From Hypholoma sublateritium FD-334 SS-4 (taxonomy: Eukaryota; Basidiomycota; Agaricomycetes; Agaricales; Strophariaceae): DNA of 19,672 bases. Within the stretch, counting starts at the first letter, position 1, and every line of letters starts with the position of its first letter. Location of the stretch: assembly GCA_000827495.1 (NCBI GenBank), contig KN817768.1:1-19672 (forward strand), read 5' to 3'. The translations under genes and the position numbers were made by a program. The notes beneath the pieces were generated by a model. It was given only the letters and a program-made list of their open reading frames with translations. It was not told where the DNA came from and made no database searches. Shown here in pieces: positions 7,995 through 16,170 of the stretch.

Positions 7995-9080
7995 TGAAAT
8001 TCTCACGGAACGCAAATGTGATATTTGGCGTTCCGGCGATCGCTGCACCCGTCCTACACCCTCAGAAATCACGTCGAACATGTCCAGGTCCTGCACAGAG
8101 ATGCGGAGATGGGTGGTAGATAGAGGGGCTGAATGTGCGGAGCAGGACTAGAGCGCGTCATTCAAATTTGAGATTCGGTGTTCCGGGAAACGCTGTAGGC
8201 CGGCGGCCTACCCTCACCCCCCCTGCTCTCCCACCCCGTTCCCATGGTTCATTCACGGTCCCGCAATCCAATTCAGGCGCTTCTCCCCATCTCCTATCCC
8301 CGTATACACTCCACGTCATCAGGCGCACGCCAATGCGCCCCTTCAAGTTTATATTCGATTTTTGGACGTCCGGTGAACGCTGCGAGTCGCCACGTTTCGC
8401 TGGACTGCTTTCTCGCTATCACAGGTAGACAGAGGGTGTCATGGCCCTAGGGAGGACTGAAGGTGTTCGGAGAATGAATGGGCAGAGCGGTGGATCAGGA
8501 GCGTATCCCAACATGCGAATTCAAGATTTGGAGTTCCAGGAAGTGATACGCGCTGGTGGCCAAACCACGCTTCAAGATTCACGCGCACGTTTGTATATGA
8601 ATTAACAATCCCACCACTCTTTTGCGCGCTATCCGACATCACCACCCACGTCATCAGACGCACGCCAAGACATCTTTAACGGAAAACTCGATTTCTGGGT
8701 GTCCCGCGAACCCTTACTGTTTACGGAAGCGCAGTGTCATATTCACGCTGCGCTGTTTGAATAAGCGCCCACAAAAACATCCCAATGCACGCGTTGAATG
8801 CACCAAATAGGCGCCCATCGCACGGAAGTACCTGCGCTGATTTCAAAAGCAGGCGCACGCCAAGACTCCCAGCCATATTCACCTCAAATTAGAGACGCAC
8901 GCAACTTCAAATTTGATTTGTGGAGATACTGGGAGCAAGTGGTGCATGCGAAGAGTACATGCGCGCGTCATGGTGAGTTAAATGACTTGTCTTATGAAAC
9001 TTACGCAGTGTGCTGTTCAAATAGGCGCCCACAGAAACACGCACCGAATACGCCAAATAAGCGCCCATCGCGGTGATTGT
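7995..9080 (+). repeat. Diverged tandem array, spacing often near 166 bp
   Basis: A core of the form (TTCAAATTTG)ATTTGGNGTTCC recurs at 8023, 8173, 8360, 8526, 8693 and 8918, giving spacings of 150, 187, 166, 167 and 225 bp. Linked motifs recur in register. CACGTCATCAGGCGCACGCC at 8312 matches 8647 with one change, 335 bp apart (two units), and its 3' half recurs at 8851. A second module, CGCTGTTTGAATAAGCGCCC at 8751, matches 9011 (260 bp apart) and continues through GCGCCCATCGC in both. Short frames inside are not conserved between units, so this looks like a decayed satellite rather than a gene. Confidence 0.7.
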
Positions 9081-9137
9081 ACAGGTGCGTCCATTTCATT
9101 TCTTGATTACTAACCCCCCCGTGGCGGGTATAACGCC

Positions 9138-9184
9138 CTGACAAACTTCTTTCGCGGCCTTCGGGCGGGGAGAAGTTCTGTCAG
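9138..9184 (-). other. Stable hairpin downstream of the Sld3-like gene
   Basis: CTGACA-AACTTCT (9138-9150) pairs with AGAAGTT-CTGTCAG (9171-9184), a stem of 13 pairs with one bulged base. The apical region contains GCC-TTCG-GGC, the very stable C(UUCG)G tetraloop type. It lies about 85-130 nt past the stop codon of the minus-strand Sld3-like gene, so it would fall in that mRNA's 3' UTR or at its 3' end. The function is unknown. Confidence 0.6.
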
Positions 9185-9267
9185 TAATTTTAAATAAAGG
9201 GGACAGAAGGTTTTGTACGTAGCACACTTTTCAAAATAAAATTCCCTTTTAAAGTACATCTTCTACT

Positions 9268-10795
9268 CTATAAGGTCTTTCTACCCTGCACAAGATAAGA
9301 TACCGATACGCGCCCGCCGTCCCTTACCACATGGGCACCCACCTCCCCATCCGAATCCGTCCCCACATCCGGGTTCAGCAACACAATATCGGGCGAGCTG
9401 TGCATCACCCACTCCTCGTCATCGTCGTCCTCGATCACGTTCAAAGCAGGAAATTTGATAGTGCCAGGCTGCCCAAACGACATCGTCCGCACGGACGCCG
9501 TGCGCGGCTTCTGCGGCGTCTCGTCGACAAGGATGATATCGTTGTCCCTCGGCGGGGGTTTCGACGGTGCAGGCGCCTTGCTCTTGACCACATCGACCTC
9601 CACAGGCCGCTTTGGCTTAGGTTTGAACACGCGTGACATGCTCACCTCCCGGTTGAGGATCCGCTTTTTCGGCGGCGCGGTAGACGCACGGTCGCGCTCT
9701 TTCTGCTCTTGTGCGAGGGACACGGAAATAGAGCGTGACCGGGAGCGTAGGATATTAGCTGTGCGTGGGGGCATCGATGCAACGGGGGATGGCAGACGGG
9801 AGGTAGATGCCTGAGGCTCCGCGGTGTCGGAGAGTGCTCCATCGCCCTCCGTATCCGAAAAGGGCGAGGAGGGGAATACCTTGGAGCGTAACAGCGCACA
9901 CAGGTCGGGTAGCTGTGGTTTGAAGCTGCGCGGCAAGATGAGTACCAGCGGAAACACAGTGTTGTCGGACTCACTGTCGCTCAACTAAGCCTTCAACAAA
10001 CATTTGTGTCCAGTCTCGGTCGTCCGCACTGGGCGACGTCTGTTCCAAATTGCCGACGAGTTGCCACATGGATAATCTGTCCATGAACGCTTCAAGGTGG
10101 TCCTCGGCCGTCGGTTCAGGTTCGACAGGTTTACGAGACCTCTTCTTCGGCTTTTCCGAATGGGGAGGTGGTCCTGGAAGAGCTAACTTGTAGAAATAGA
10201 GTAATATCTGTATTTGGACCCTGTGATATGTGAGCACCAGATTAGTCGACAAAGACCATAGAACGCACTCTCGTCGTTCCATCCATTCTAGATAACGCTC
10301 GCGCCACACATTGTCAGACCACACATCTTCTTTTCCCTCTGGGGTTTTCTCGTGTGTCAGCGCGTACCACATCATTGTTTCCTCCATCTCTCCCGCCCCA
10401 CCACCATCTGCGAGGATTTGTGGGAACACCACGTGGTATTTCTCGGCCAGCGAGCGCGTTGTCAGAAGCAGTGGCTCGAGAAGCGCGTGCATGGGGTGAA
10501 CAGACGCGTCGGATTTTGACGTTGATGGTGCATTGACGCGTCGTAGCGACGGCACAAGGAGTTGCAGTGGCATGAGTGACTAGTGTATCTTCAGCAAATG
10601 AACGACGAGCTCCATGGTCTTACGCACTTCTGGGAGCCACAGAAACTGTAGGTAGGTCCTTGCAACATAGTCTTCTGGAGTTTCGTCCCGAATTGCGAAA
10701 GGATAATCTTGGGATATTGACTTTTCCTGGGCTGCCGTCCAGTTTGCGATTCGTCGTTCGTCAAAATGGTAGAAACATGACTCTAGAGTCGCCAT
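9268..10795 (-). CDS. SLD3: Sld3-like DNA replication initiation factor (three exons)
   Basis: The exons are 10795-10628, 10579-9975 and 9925-9268, giving 476 aa. Intron 1 (48 nt) uses GTGCGT and CACTAG; intron 2 (49 nt) uses GTGAGT and CGCGCAG. Both keep the frame. The N-terminal half is helical, running EKSISQDYPF, then YLQFLWLPES, then LLLTTRSLAEKYH, then a RVQIQILLYFYKLALPGPPP stretch that I recognise as typical of fungal Sld3 cores. The C-terminal half is basic and disordered, with an NREVSM motif (about 9634) and acidic DDDDEE. In yeast, Sld3 brings Cdc45 to loaded MCM helicase and, once phosphorylated by CDK, binds Dpb11. A full CDK consensus is present in DETPQKP, with SP sites nearby. 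The gene is divergent from bL33. The family call rests on motif memory; the splice model is firm. A frame without ATG extends somewhat upstream, so 10795 is the best start. Confidence 0.65.
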
Positions 10796-11007
10796 ACGGT
10801 GATCTGGGTGAATTGTATTTAATTCGATGCTAGATCCTTGGTGGCAGCTTGATCCTGGTGGTTAACGAGTAACCTTTGTTTACAGTTTAGTTTCAACTTA
10901 TTGATTTTGTTGACGTAGGATCGCGGGCCGGATCCGCCGGGATGATGGTGCACGTGGTAGGTTTTTCGCCAGCGTTTCTCAAGTTTCAACTTTGCACATC
11001 GACCATC
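10796..11007. promoter_or_regulatory. Shared divergent promoter of the Sld3-like and bL33 genes
   Basis: Only 212 bp separate the two start codons, so both promoters must lie here or overlap the 5' ends. A CACGTG E-box core sits at 10951-10956. No clear TATA box is seen in either direction, as is common for housekeeping genes. Co-regulation of the two genes is possible but not shown. Confidence 0.55.
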
Positions 11008-11300
11008 ATGGCGGCAAAGTCGAAAGCCAGGTGAGCCACGGAATTCCATCACTGTAAATATCCAACAATAGGAACTAATTCTCAGCATTTCAGAACGATC
11101 ATTGTGCGCTTGATATCCACAGCACAGACAGGGTTCTTCTACACGACGCAGCGCCTTCGTCAAGGACCAAAGCTTTCCGCAGTCAAATACGACCCCAAAG
11201 GTCTGCAATATATCTGACTTCGAATATTATTTTTACCAGATGAATTTCAGTACAAGCGCGCGTTCTCTTTGTCGAGAGCAAGAAAACTAAGAAGGGGTAG
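11008..11300 (+). CDS. mrpl33: Mitochondrial large-subunit ribosomal protein bL33m (three small exons)
   Basis: The exons are 11008-11030, 11094-11200 and 11251-11300, totalling 180 nt and coding 59 aa. Intron 1 (63 nt) has GTGAGC, a CTAAT branch and TTTCAG. Intron 2 (50 nt) has GTCTGC, a CTGAC branch and TTTCAG. The product starts MAAKSKAR, continues with a TAQTGFFYTT segment, then KYDPKV and RVLFVESKK, and ends in a lysine-rich tail. This is the full length and motif order of the bacterial-type L33 family, known in yeast as Mrpl39. It would act in the mitochondrial 50S-like subunit, near the E site by analogy with bacteria. The very basic N-terminus may serve for import, as fungal bL33m often lacks a cleaved presequence. 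It is small enough to be missed by ORF-length filters. It converges with the DJ-1-like gene, leaving 249 bp between the stops. Confidence 0.93.
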
Positions 11301-11549
11301 GAATCTGTGGCACGCTGTCAGTAGAACACAAGTAATGTGAGTCGTTGATGTTCTAGTTCAATGTTGCGCCTAACACTTAGAAGACCATTCATAGACCATT
11401 ATACATACTGCGTCGTACGTGCCATGGAGCACTTCCCAAACCCCTCATCACGAATGGTCCATCAGTCTGGCTATATCATTCATGAAGCTATATTGATATC
11501 AAGCTGTCAAAGGTAACTACGTTATACGTATGAGCAGGTCCGCCCTTGT

Positions 11550-12239
11550 TCAAAACAAATTGACTCCATCGAGAATTCTGGCGAACGGGTCTGGCTGAGC
11601 AGGGCTGGGCTGATATTCCGCGAGATCCTTGACAAGTTCCACCACTACCGGATCGAAGTGCACCCTCGCAAATTCGGCAGCGAGATCAAGCCCCGCCGTA
11701 ACTCCCGCTGAACTCCACACCTTCCCATCGACATTCCAGCGCTTGTCGCCGATCCACTTCACTTTCTTGTCCAGCGTCCCCGCGAGCGCCAGCGTCCGCA
11801 GTGCATATTTGTCACTGCACACGGAAAACCCGTCAAGGATGCCGCTTTGGGCCACCAGTATGGATCCGGTGCACACCGTCAAGAGGCCCTTAAACGTGTC
11901 TTTGACAATGAGATCCTGCAGGAAAGCAGTACATCCCTCGGGAAGAATTGCAGTAGGGTCACCACCTGCGACGATGAGGTAGTGCAGCTCCGGGTAGTCT
12001 CTGTAGGTGGCTGTCGGTATCTGTGGAGAGCCTATGGACGGCTGAACGGGGTTGAGATCCGAGGAAATGTAGTGCCAGACGATGGTAGCGCCTTTGGCGA
12101 TGATTTCTTCCGGGATGCCGCCGCCGTCTTTCAAGGCTTCTTGAGTGTGGCTGTTGATATACTCGGTTGGGCCAACGGCGTCGAGCAGTACATATGAGGG
12201 TAGCAAGAGAACACCAATATGGAGTGTTTGGGAGGACAT
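11550..12239 (-). CDS. DJ-1/PfpI family protein, isonitrile-hydratase-like (paralogue A)
   Basis: A single intronless frame of 229 aa, the normal length for this family. It opens with a beta strand (LHIGVLLLP) and the acidic loop LLDAVGPTEYI, with D20 in the position of the catalytic Asp of isonitrile hydratase (InhA). The nucleophile elbow is TVCTGS, with C123 and T124. The late SSAGVTAGLDLAAEFA helix is also typical of the InhA and AraC-associated GATase1-like branch. No signal peptide or membrane segment is seen, so it is probably cytosolic. Members act as isonitrile hydratases, glyoxalase III-type enzymes or stress proteins; the exact substrate cannot be read from sequence. The start at 12239 fits the family N-terminus and lies about 86 bp after a TATA box. 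It is a tandem duplicate of the gene at 13060-13746, with which it shares more than half of its residues by eye. Confidence 0.9.
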   Translation of the reverse strand: MSSQTLHIGVLLLPSYVLLDAVGPTEYINSHTQEALKDGGGIPEEIIAKGATIVWHYISSDLNPVQPSIGSPQIPTATYRDYPELHYLIVAGGDPTAILPEGCTAFLQDLIVKDTFKGLLTVCTGSILVAQSGILDGFSVCSDKYALRTLALAGTLDKKVKWIGDKRWNVDGKVWSSAGVTAGLDLAAEFARVHFDPVVVELVKDLAEYQPSPAQPDPFARILDGVNLF

Positions 12240-12324
12240 CGCTGGATATGACGGTGCTCAGAGGAGTGCTTCAGGACTCGGTGCGTTGCTTTGCAGTTTA
12301 TGATATTTCCTCTCTATCTGGGCT

Positions 12325-12333
12325 CCTTTTATA
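12325..12333 (-). promoter_or_regulatory. TATA box of DJ-1-like paralogue A
   Basis: TATAAAAGG on the minus strand, 86 bp upstream of the ATG at 12239. Position and sequence fit a strong core promoter. The paralogue has an equivalent box at a similar distance. Confidence 0.65.
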
Positions 12334-12339
12334 CTGCTA

Positions 12340-13059
12340 GAAAGATTGACTATTGTATGTTCACTGAAGTATTTGCGGCCCGAGTCTTGTTACAGAACTA
12401 GTAGTGGCACCACCGCATTCGTGGTCTGGCGCACCGCGTGCAGCGCGTGGTATACTTTTGAGACGAATGCGTTCGGCTTGATACTTGATCTGCGCCTCTC
12501 CCGCCGAAAGCTTCGGACACTACTCCCTTCTATACATAGCTTGATCTTTCTTTTCTGCAGGTTCCTGGGAAATACTGCAATAACCCGGTCTTATTGTTTC
12601 TGTCGTTTCATTTCTACTTAGTCCATAAATCAAGGAGGCCGACGTTTGAGGTATACATGTAAGAAAATCAATTGCGCCATCTCTGAGAATTTAGCTGACT
12701 CAAAATTTGTACTCAGCCACTGCATGAACCTTGGTCGACGGTCCTCGATGAAGATCGAATGATTCTGATGTTCAGAGCATCGCTCTAATGCGCCCGTCCT
12801 GCGAAATTGTATGATTACCTTGTCTTACTAACACTACTGATTCACGCTGACTAGTTCATTGCAAATCACTTGTTTGTCGCATGAAACAGCCTAGCTGTGT
12901 TTGGCGTCTAATGGGTAGCTAGAAGGTAAACATTTTGCAACAATCTCCCGTGATGAACCGAATCATTTTATACGGTGGTTTGTACATCCAGTAATATTTA
13001 TTTGGGGTGGTTGACCATGGAATCATCGAGATGCTAGAACTAGCCTGTCGTATAACGCT
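12340..13059. other. Intergenic region between the two DJ-1-like genes, nothing certain
   Basis: This holds the upstream region of paralogue A and the 3' flank of paralogue B. A 91-codon plus-strand frame at 12346-12621 starts just outside the TATA box of paralogue A, has no family resemblance and is judged fortuitous. No RNA gene or repeat was found. Confidence 0.55.
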
Positions 13060-13746
13060 TCACACCAAGGACACTCCATCAAGAATCCTGGCGAATGAGT
13101 CTGGGTGTGAGGGCTTGGGCTCATATTCCGAGACGTCTTTAGCAATCGCCACCACGAGAGGATCGAAGTGCACCCTCGCAAATTCGGCCGCGAGGTCAAT
13201 ACCAGATGTAATCCCCGCTGCGCTCCATACCTTTCCGTCAACATTCCACCGCCTGTCCCCGACCCAGTGAACCTTCTTGTTCAACATCCCAGCGCCTGCC
13301 ATAGCCTTCAATGCGAATTTGTTGCTGCAAACGTGGAGCCCGTCCAGGATCCCGCTCTGCGCTACCGGCAGCGAACCGGTGCACACCGTCAAGAGGGCCT
13401 TGAACGTGTCTTTGGCCATCAGGCTCTGGAGGAAAGCAGGGCATCCTTCAGGAAGAGGAAGTGCTGGATCTGGTCCTGGGACTATGAGGTAGTCTATCTC
13501 CGGACAGTCGGCATAGGTGTGTGTCGGATGCTGCGGTGGGCCTGATGTTGGTTGGATGGGATTGAAATCTGAGGAGATGTAGTACCATTCCAAGATAGGA
13601 CCTTTGGCTACAATATCGTCGCTGAGGCCGCAGAACCTCATGTATGCTTGGGAGTGGTTGTTGAGGTAGTCAACCGCTCCAGCAGAGTCAAGCCACTGGT
13701 ATCCCGGGAGAAGAAGGACGCCGAAATGAAGTGTTTGGGAAGACAT
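13060..13746 (-). CDS. DJ-1/PfpI family protein, isonitrile-hydratase-like (paralogue B)
   Basis: An intronless 228-aa frame, collinear with paralogue A and in the same orientation. Conserved points are D20 in QWLDSAGAVDY, the nucleophile C122 followed by T123 in TVCTGS, the SGILDG segment, RWNVDGKVWS and the final FARILDG. Differences from A cluster in residues 21-50 (SAGAVDYLNN against AVGPTEYINS) and around 86-100, near where the active site entrance would be. A's Glu26 is Asp26 here. This pattern suggests diverged substrate preference, which is inference. Long stretches also match at the DNA level (for example GGATCGAAGTGCACCCTCGC at 13159 and 11651), so the duplication is not ancient. 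Confidence 0.9.
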   Translation of the reverse strand: MSSQTLHFGVLLLPGYQWLDSAGAVDYLNNHSQAYMRFCGLSDDIVAKGPILEWYYISSDFNPIQPTSGPPQHPTHTYADCPEIDYLIVPGPDPALPLPEGCPAFLQSLMAKDTFKALLTVCTGSLPVAQSGILDGLHVCSNKFALKAMAGAGMLNKKVHWVGDRRWNVDGKVWSAAGITSGIDLAAEFARVHFDPLVVAIAKDVSEYEPKPSHPDSFARILDGVSLV

Positions 13747-13844
13747 TTCTATTTGATTTCGTTGAGATAGTGGTTAAGTCGAGAATGCCGCTACGGTGGT
13801 CGTATTGTGTACGATGCTATTCACGTTTCTCCTACCAGCCTCTA

Positions 13845-13852
13845 CTTATATA
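13845..13852 (-). promoter_or_regulatory. TATA box of DJ-1-like paralogue B
   Basis: TATATAAG on the minus strand, about 99 bp upstream of the ATG at 13746. This mirrors the arrangement at paralogue A, so the duplication probably carried the promoter along. Confidence 0.6.
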
Positions 13853-14380
13853 CCCCATGTATGTAGGCTGTTATCGGAACGCCTTGGGGATGCCCTGCGA
13901 CGTTTGATCAACTGGTTCAGAAACGATCTTAGGCGACTAGTTTGCCCGGACCGTACGAGACCGTAAGTATACTGTAAAGCCAAGTACTTATGTACTGCCT
14001 CACCTCCGGCGAGGCGGCTTTACGAATCATGATTCCATCGCTGCACAAAAGTAAATAGGGCCGGATCTGAAATTTATGTAGAGTGCGTAAGCGTGCGTGA
14101 GAGGTACTTACCTTGCCCAAGGGCAGATATCTGGATATCCTCCTGCCGATAGTAATTTGGCCACGGCGTGGAGTTCAGTCCTCAAGTTTCATTTTCTATC
14201 TACTACTACTATCAGTGAATAGTGTTTGTCTAGTGCTTTAGCGGTTGTCACTGTCGTAGGACATGTATTTGTATTATTTCTGGTATGTCATCAGGAAATT
14301 AGGAAAATCCCTATCTAAGCATATGAGCACCCAAAATGCATTACGGATGGTTGTCGACGTTATGAGTTAGTAAGCATATT
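13853..14380. other. AT-rich intergenic DNA, nothing recognised
   Basis: Beyond the promoter of paralogue B there are only short frames. One minus-strand frame of 63 codons at 13929-14120 shows no family resemblance. Repeat units of the neighbouring array become recognisable from about 14380 onward. Confidence 0.5.
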
Positions 14381-15480
14381 GTAGATCGATTCACAGTAGC
14401 AGATATGCATAGATAGTTGTAGGTCCACTTAATAATACAGGTGTGATTTTGCAAGTTTGTTATAATGACGTTAAACTGTAATGGAATTTAAATCTTCCTT
14501 TAATGTGATGATAGAGCAGCTATACCATTATCATTCTTTGTCTCCAAAGTATCAGGTTCATAGGGATTTGCACCGCCTTTGTAGCAAAGAGATCGACTCA
14601 CAAAATTAGATTATTTCACAACGCCAGATATGCGTAGACGGTCGTAGGTCTGGTTAATAATTTAGATGTGATATTGCGCATTTACTGTAATACTGTTGCA
14701 GTACTGTAGAGTGCATATTTACTTTCCGAACGGCAACAGAGTCGCTATAGGATTTTCATCGGCTATCTACAAGTTTACGGGGACTCGGAGACTCACAATT
14801 CGCTGCGGACTTAGAATCTTCCAGGCAGGGTGTCGCGAGTTTGTCACGGTCAAAGTATGTAAGTGCCGCATTATCACGGAATTCATGCCGTCCTTCTATA
14901 TCAACAAGAGTGCCGTTACCTTACTACATAATTGTCATTTCCTTCCACAAGATGACGGAACCGTTGGAGAATTTTCATCAACTATCTAGAGAATGTCGGA
15001 GTCTCGGAGACTCACAATGCACTGTGAACTAAGTCACTTCCAGGTGGGGGTGTCGTGAATTTGCCACAGTCATGGTAATTGCTGTATTATCACGGAATTC
15101 ATGCCGTCCTGCTATATCAACAACAGAACCACTACCATGCTATATAATTAAATATTCTTTCTACACGATGACAGACCGTTGCAGGATTTTCATAGGCTAT
15201 TTTCAGAATATCGGACGCTTGGAGACTCACAATACACTGCGAATCAAGAGACTGTCAGACGAGGTATCATGAGCCTGTCACATTAATAGTGAAATCCCTG
15301 GGAATTCGAATCGTCCTTCTCAATCTATGACAAAACCGCCCGTCTGCTTTCATCGGTTATCAATGAGATGCTTGCACGGCTGAGATTTATGACTTAGAGG
15401 TCATCAGATGTGATGTTGTGAACCTATCATAGTATCATTGCATTATTACAGCGCGCATAACACATATTTCAACCTTGTAT
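14380..15480 (+). repeat. Diverged tandem array with about 215-bp units
   Basis: The motif GANACTCACAA recurs at about 14389, 14596, 14791, 15010 and 15225 (spacings 207, 195, 219, 215). GGATTTTCATCGGCTATC recurs at 14750, 14969, 15184 and, reduced, near 15348. Between them CACGGAATTCATGCCGTCCT is identical at about 14876 and 15095. AGATATGC followed by GTAGGTC is shared by 14401 and 14626. The central three units are closest; the outer ones are more decayed and the last is shortened. Frames of 60-97 codons inside are by-products, since they are not in the same phase in successive units. Confidence 0.8.
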
Positions 15481-15817
15481 GAAAACTTGTCTACGATGTG
15501 ATGGATTCTCAGGCAAATATCATTAATGCATTGAACACTGAATAGCGATCTCTGAGCTGGACGCAATGTCATTTACAGATTTCTTCGGAAACCAATAATG
15601 TCATCTTCTGTATTACATGTATACATATACCTACTCTACATAAGTTTTAAAAAATCAGTGACACTTCAATACCTATGTTGTTCCATTTCCATCCTGATCT
15701 TCCATCTGGGCAACCTCTCCTTCCGGAAGCACAGTGTGGATGCGCGGATACGTGCACTGGGTCCGTGCAACTGCGGTACACTATAGGAACATTGGATACA
15801 TCCGTGTATCCAACGCA

Positions 15818-16170
15818 CGACACCGTCAACAGCACGAATATGCCCACCCATCATTGCCTGTACCGCCTTTCACCCGCTCTGCCTTTCGTCTGCCATGTTT
15901 TGAGGGAGCGACGCCGTCAATGGTCGAGATGTGCCCGCCCATCGTCGCCTGGCCCACCTACCATCTCTCTGATTATCGTGGTGTCAGTGGCGGCGGTAAC
16001 ATAGTAATATCCAATGCATACCATGTGCCCATTGCGAGATACCGTTAACAGCATAAATGTGCCTGGCTGCTGTGAGTATTATCTGCCCTGCCCGCCGCAT
16101 GCAGTCGTTTTGAGCGCCACCATCAGCAGTGCTGATATGCCCACCCGTTGTCACCTGCCCCGCCTAAAGG
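15818..16170 (+). repeat. Four degenerate copies of a roughly 54-bp motif
   Basis: The motif, of the form CGACACCGTCAACAG with ATATGCCCACCC and CCTGNCCCGCC following, starts at 15818, 15909, about 16037 and 16115 (spacings 91, 128, 78). A GTTTTGAG lead-in precedes the copies at 15909 and 16115. The copies retain an ATGTGCC or ATATGCC core. It is distinct in sequence and GC content from the 215-bp array to its left. No coding role is seen. Confidence 0.6.

Noticed and set aside
9331..9814. Plus-strand frames of 101 and 119 codons opposite the Sld3-like gene
   Set aside because: They are antisense to a well-supported spliced gene whose protein has clear domain structure, and they have no independent support.
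10819..11208. Minus-strand 129-codon frame between the Sld3-like gene and bL33
   Set aside because: It overlaps the bL33 exons on the opposite strand, reads through their introns and shows no recognisable domain.
11629..12197. Plus-strand frames of about 117 codons opposite DJ-1-like paralogue A (and similar ones at 13168-13545)
   Set aside because: Shadows of conserved coding sequence on the other strand; they recur in both paralogues because the genes are homologous.
12346..12621. Plus-strand 91-codon frame
   Set aside because: It has no family resemblance, lies on the promoter side of paralogue A and has no clear promoter or splice context of its own.
14696..15272. Plus-strand frames of 63-97 codons in the 215-bp array
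   Set aside because: They occupy successive repeat units in different phases, so they follow from repetition rather than protein coding.
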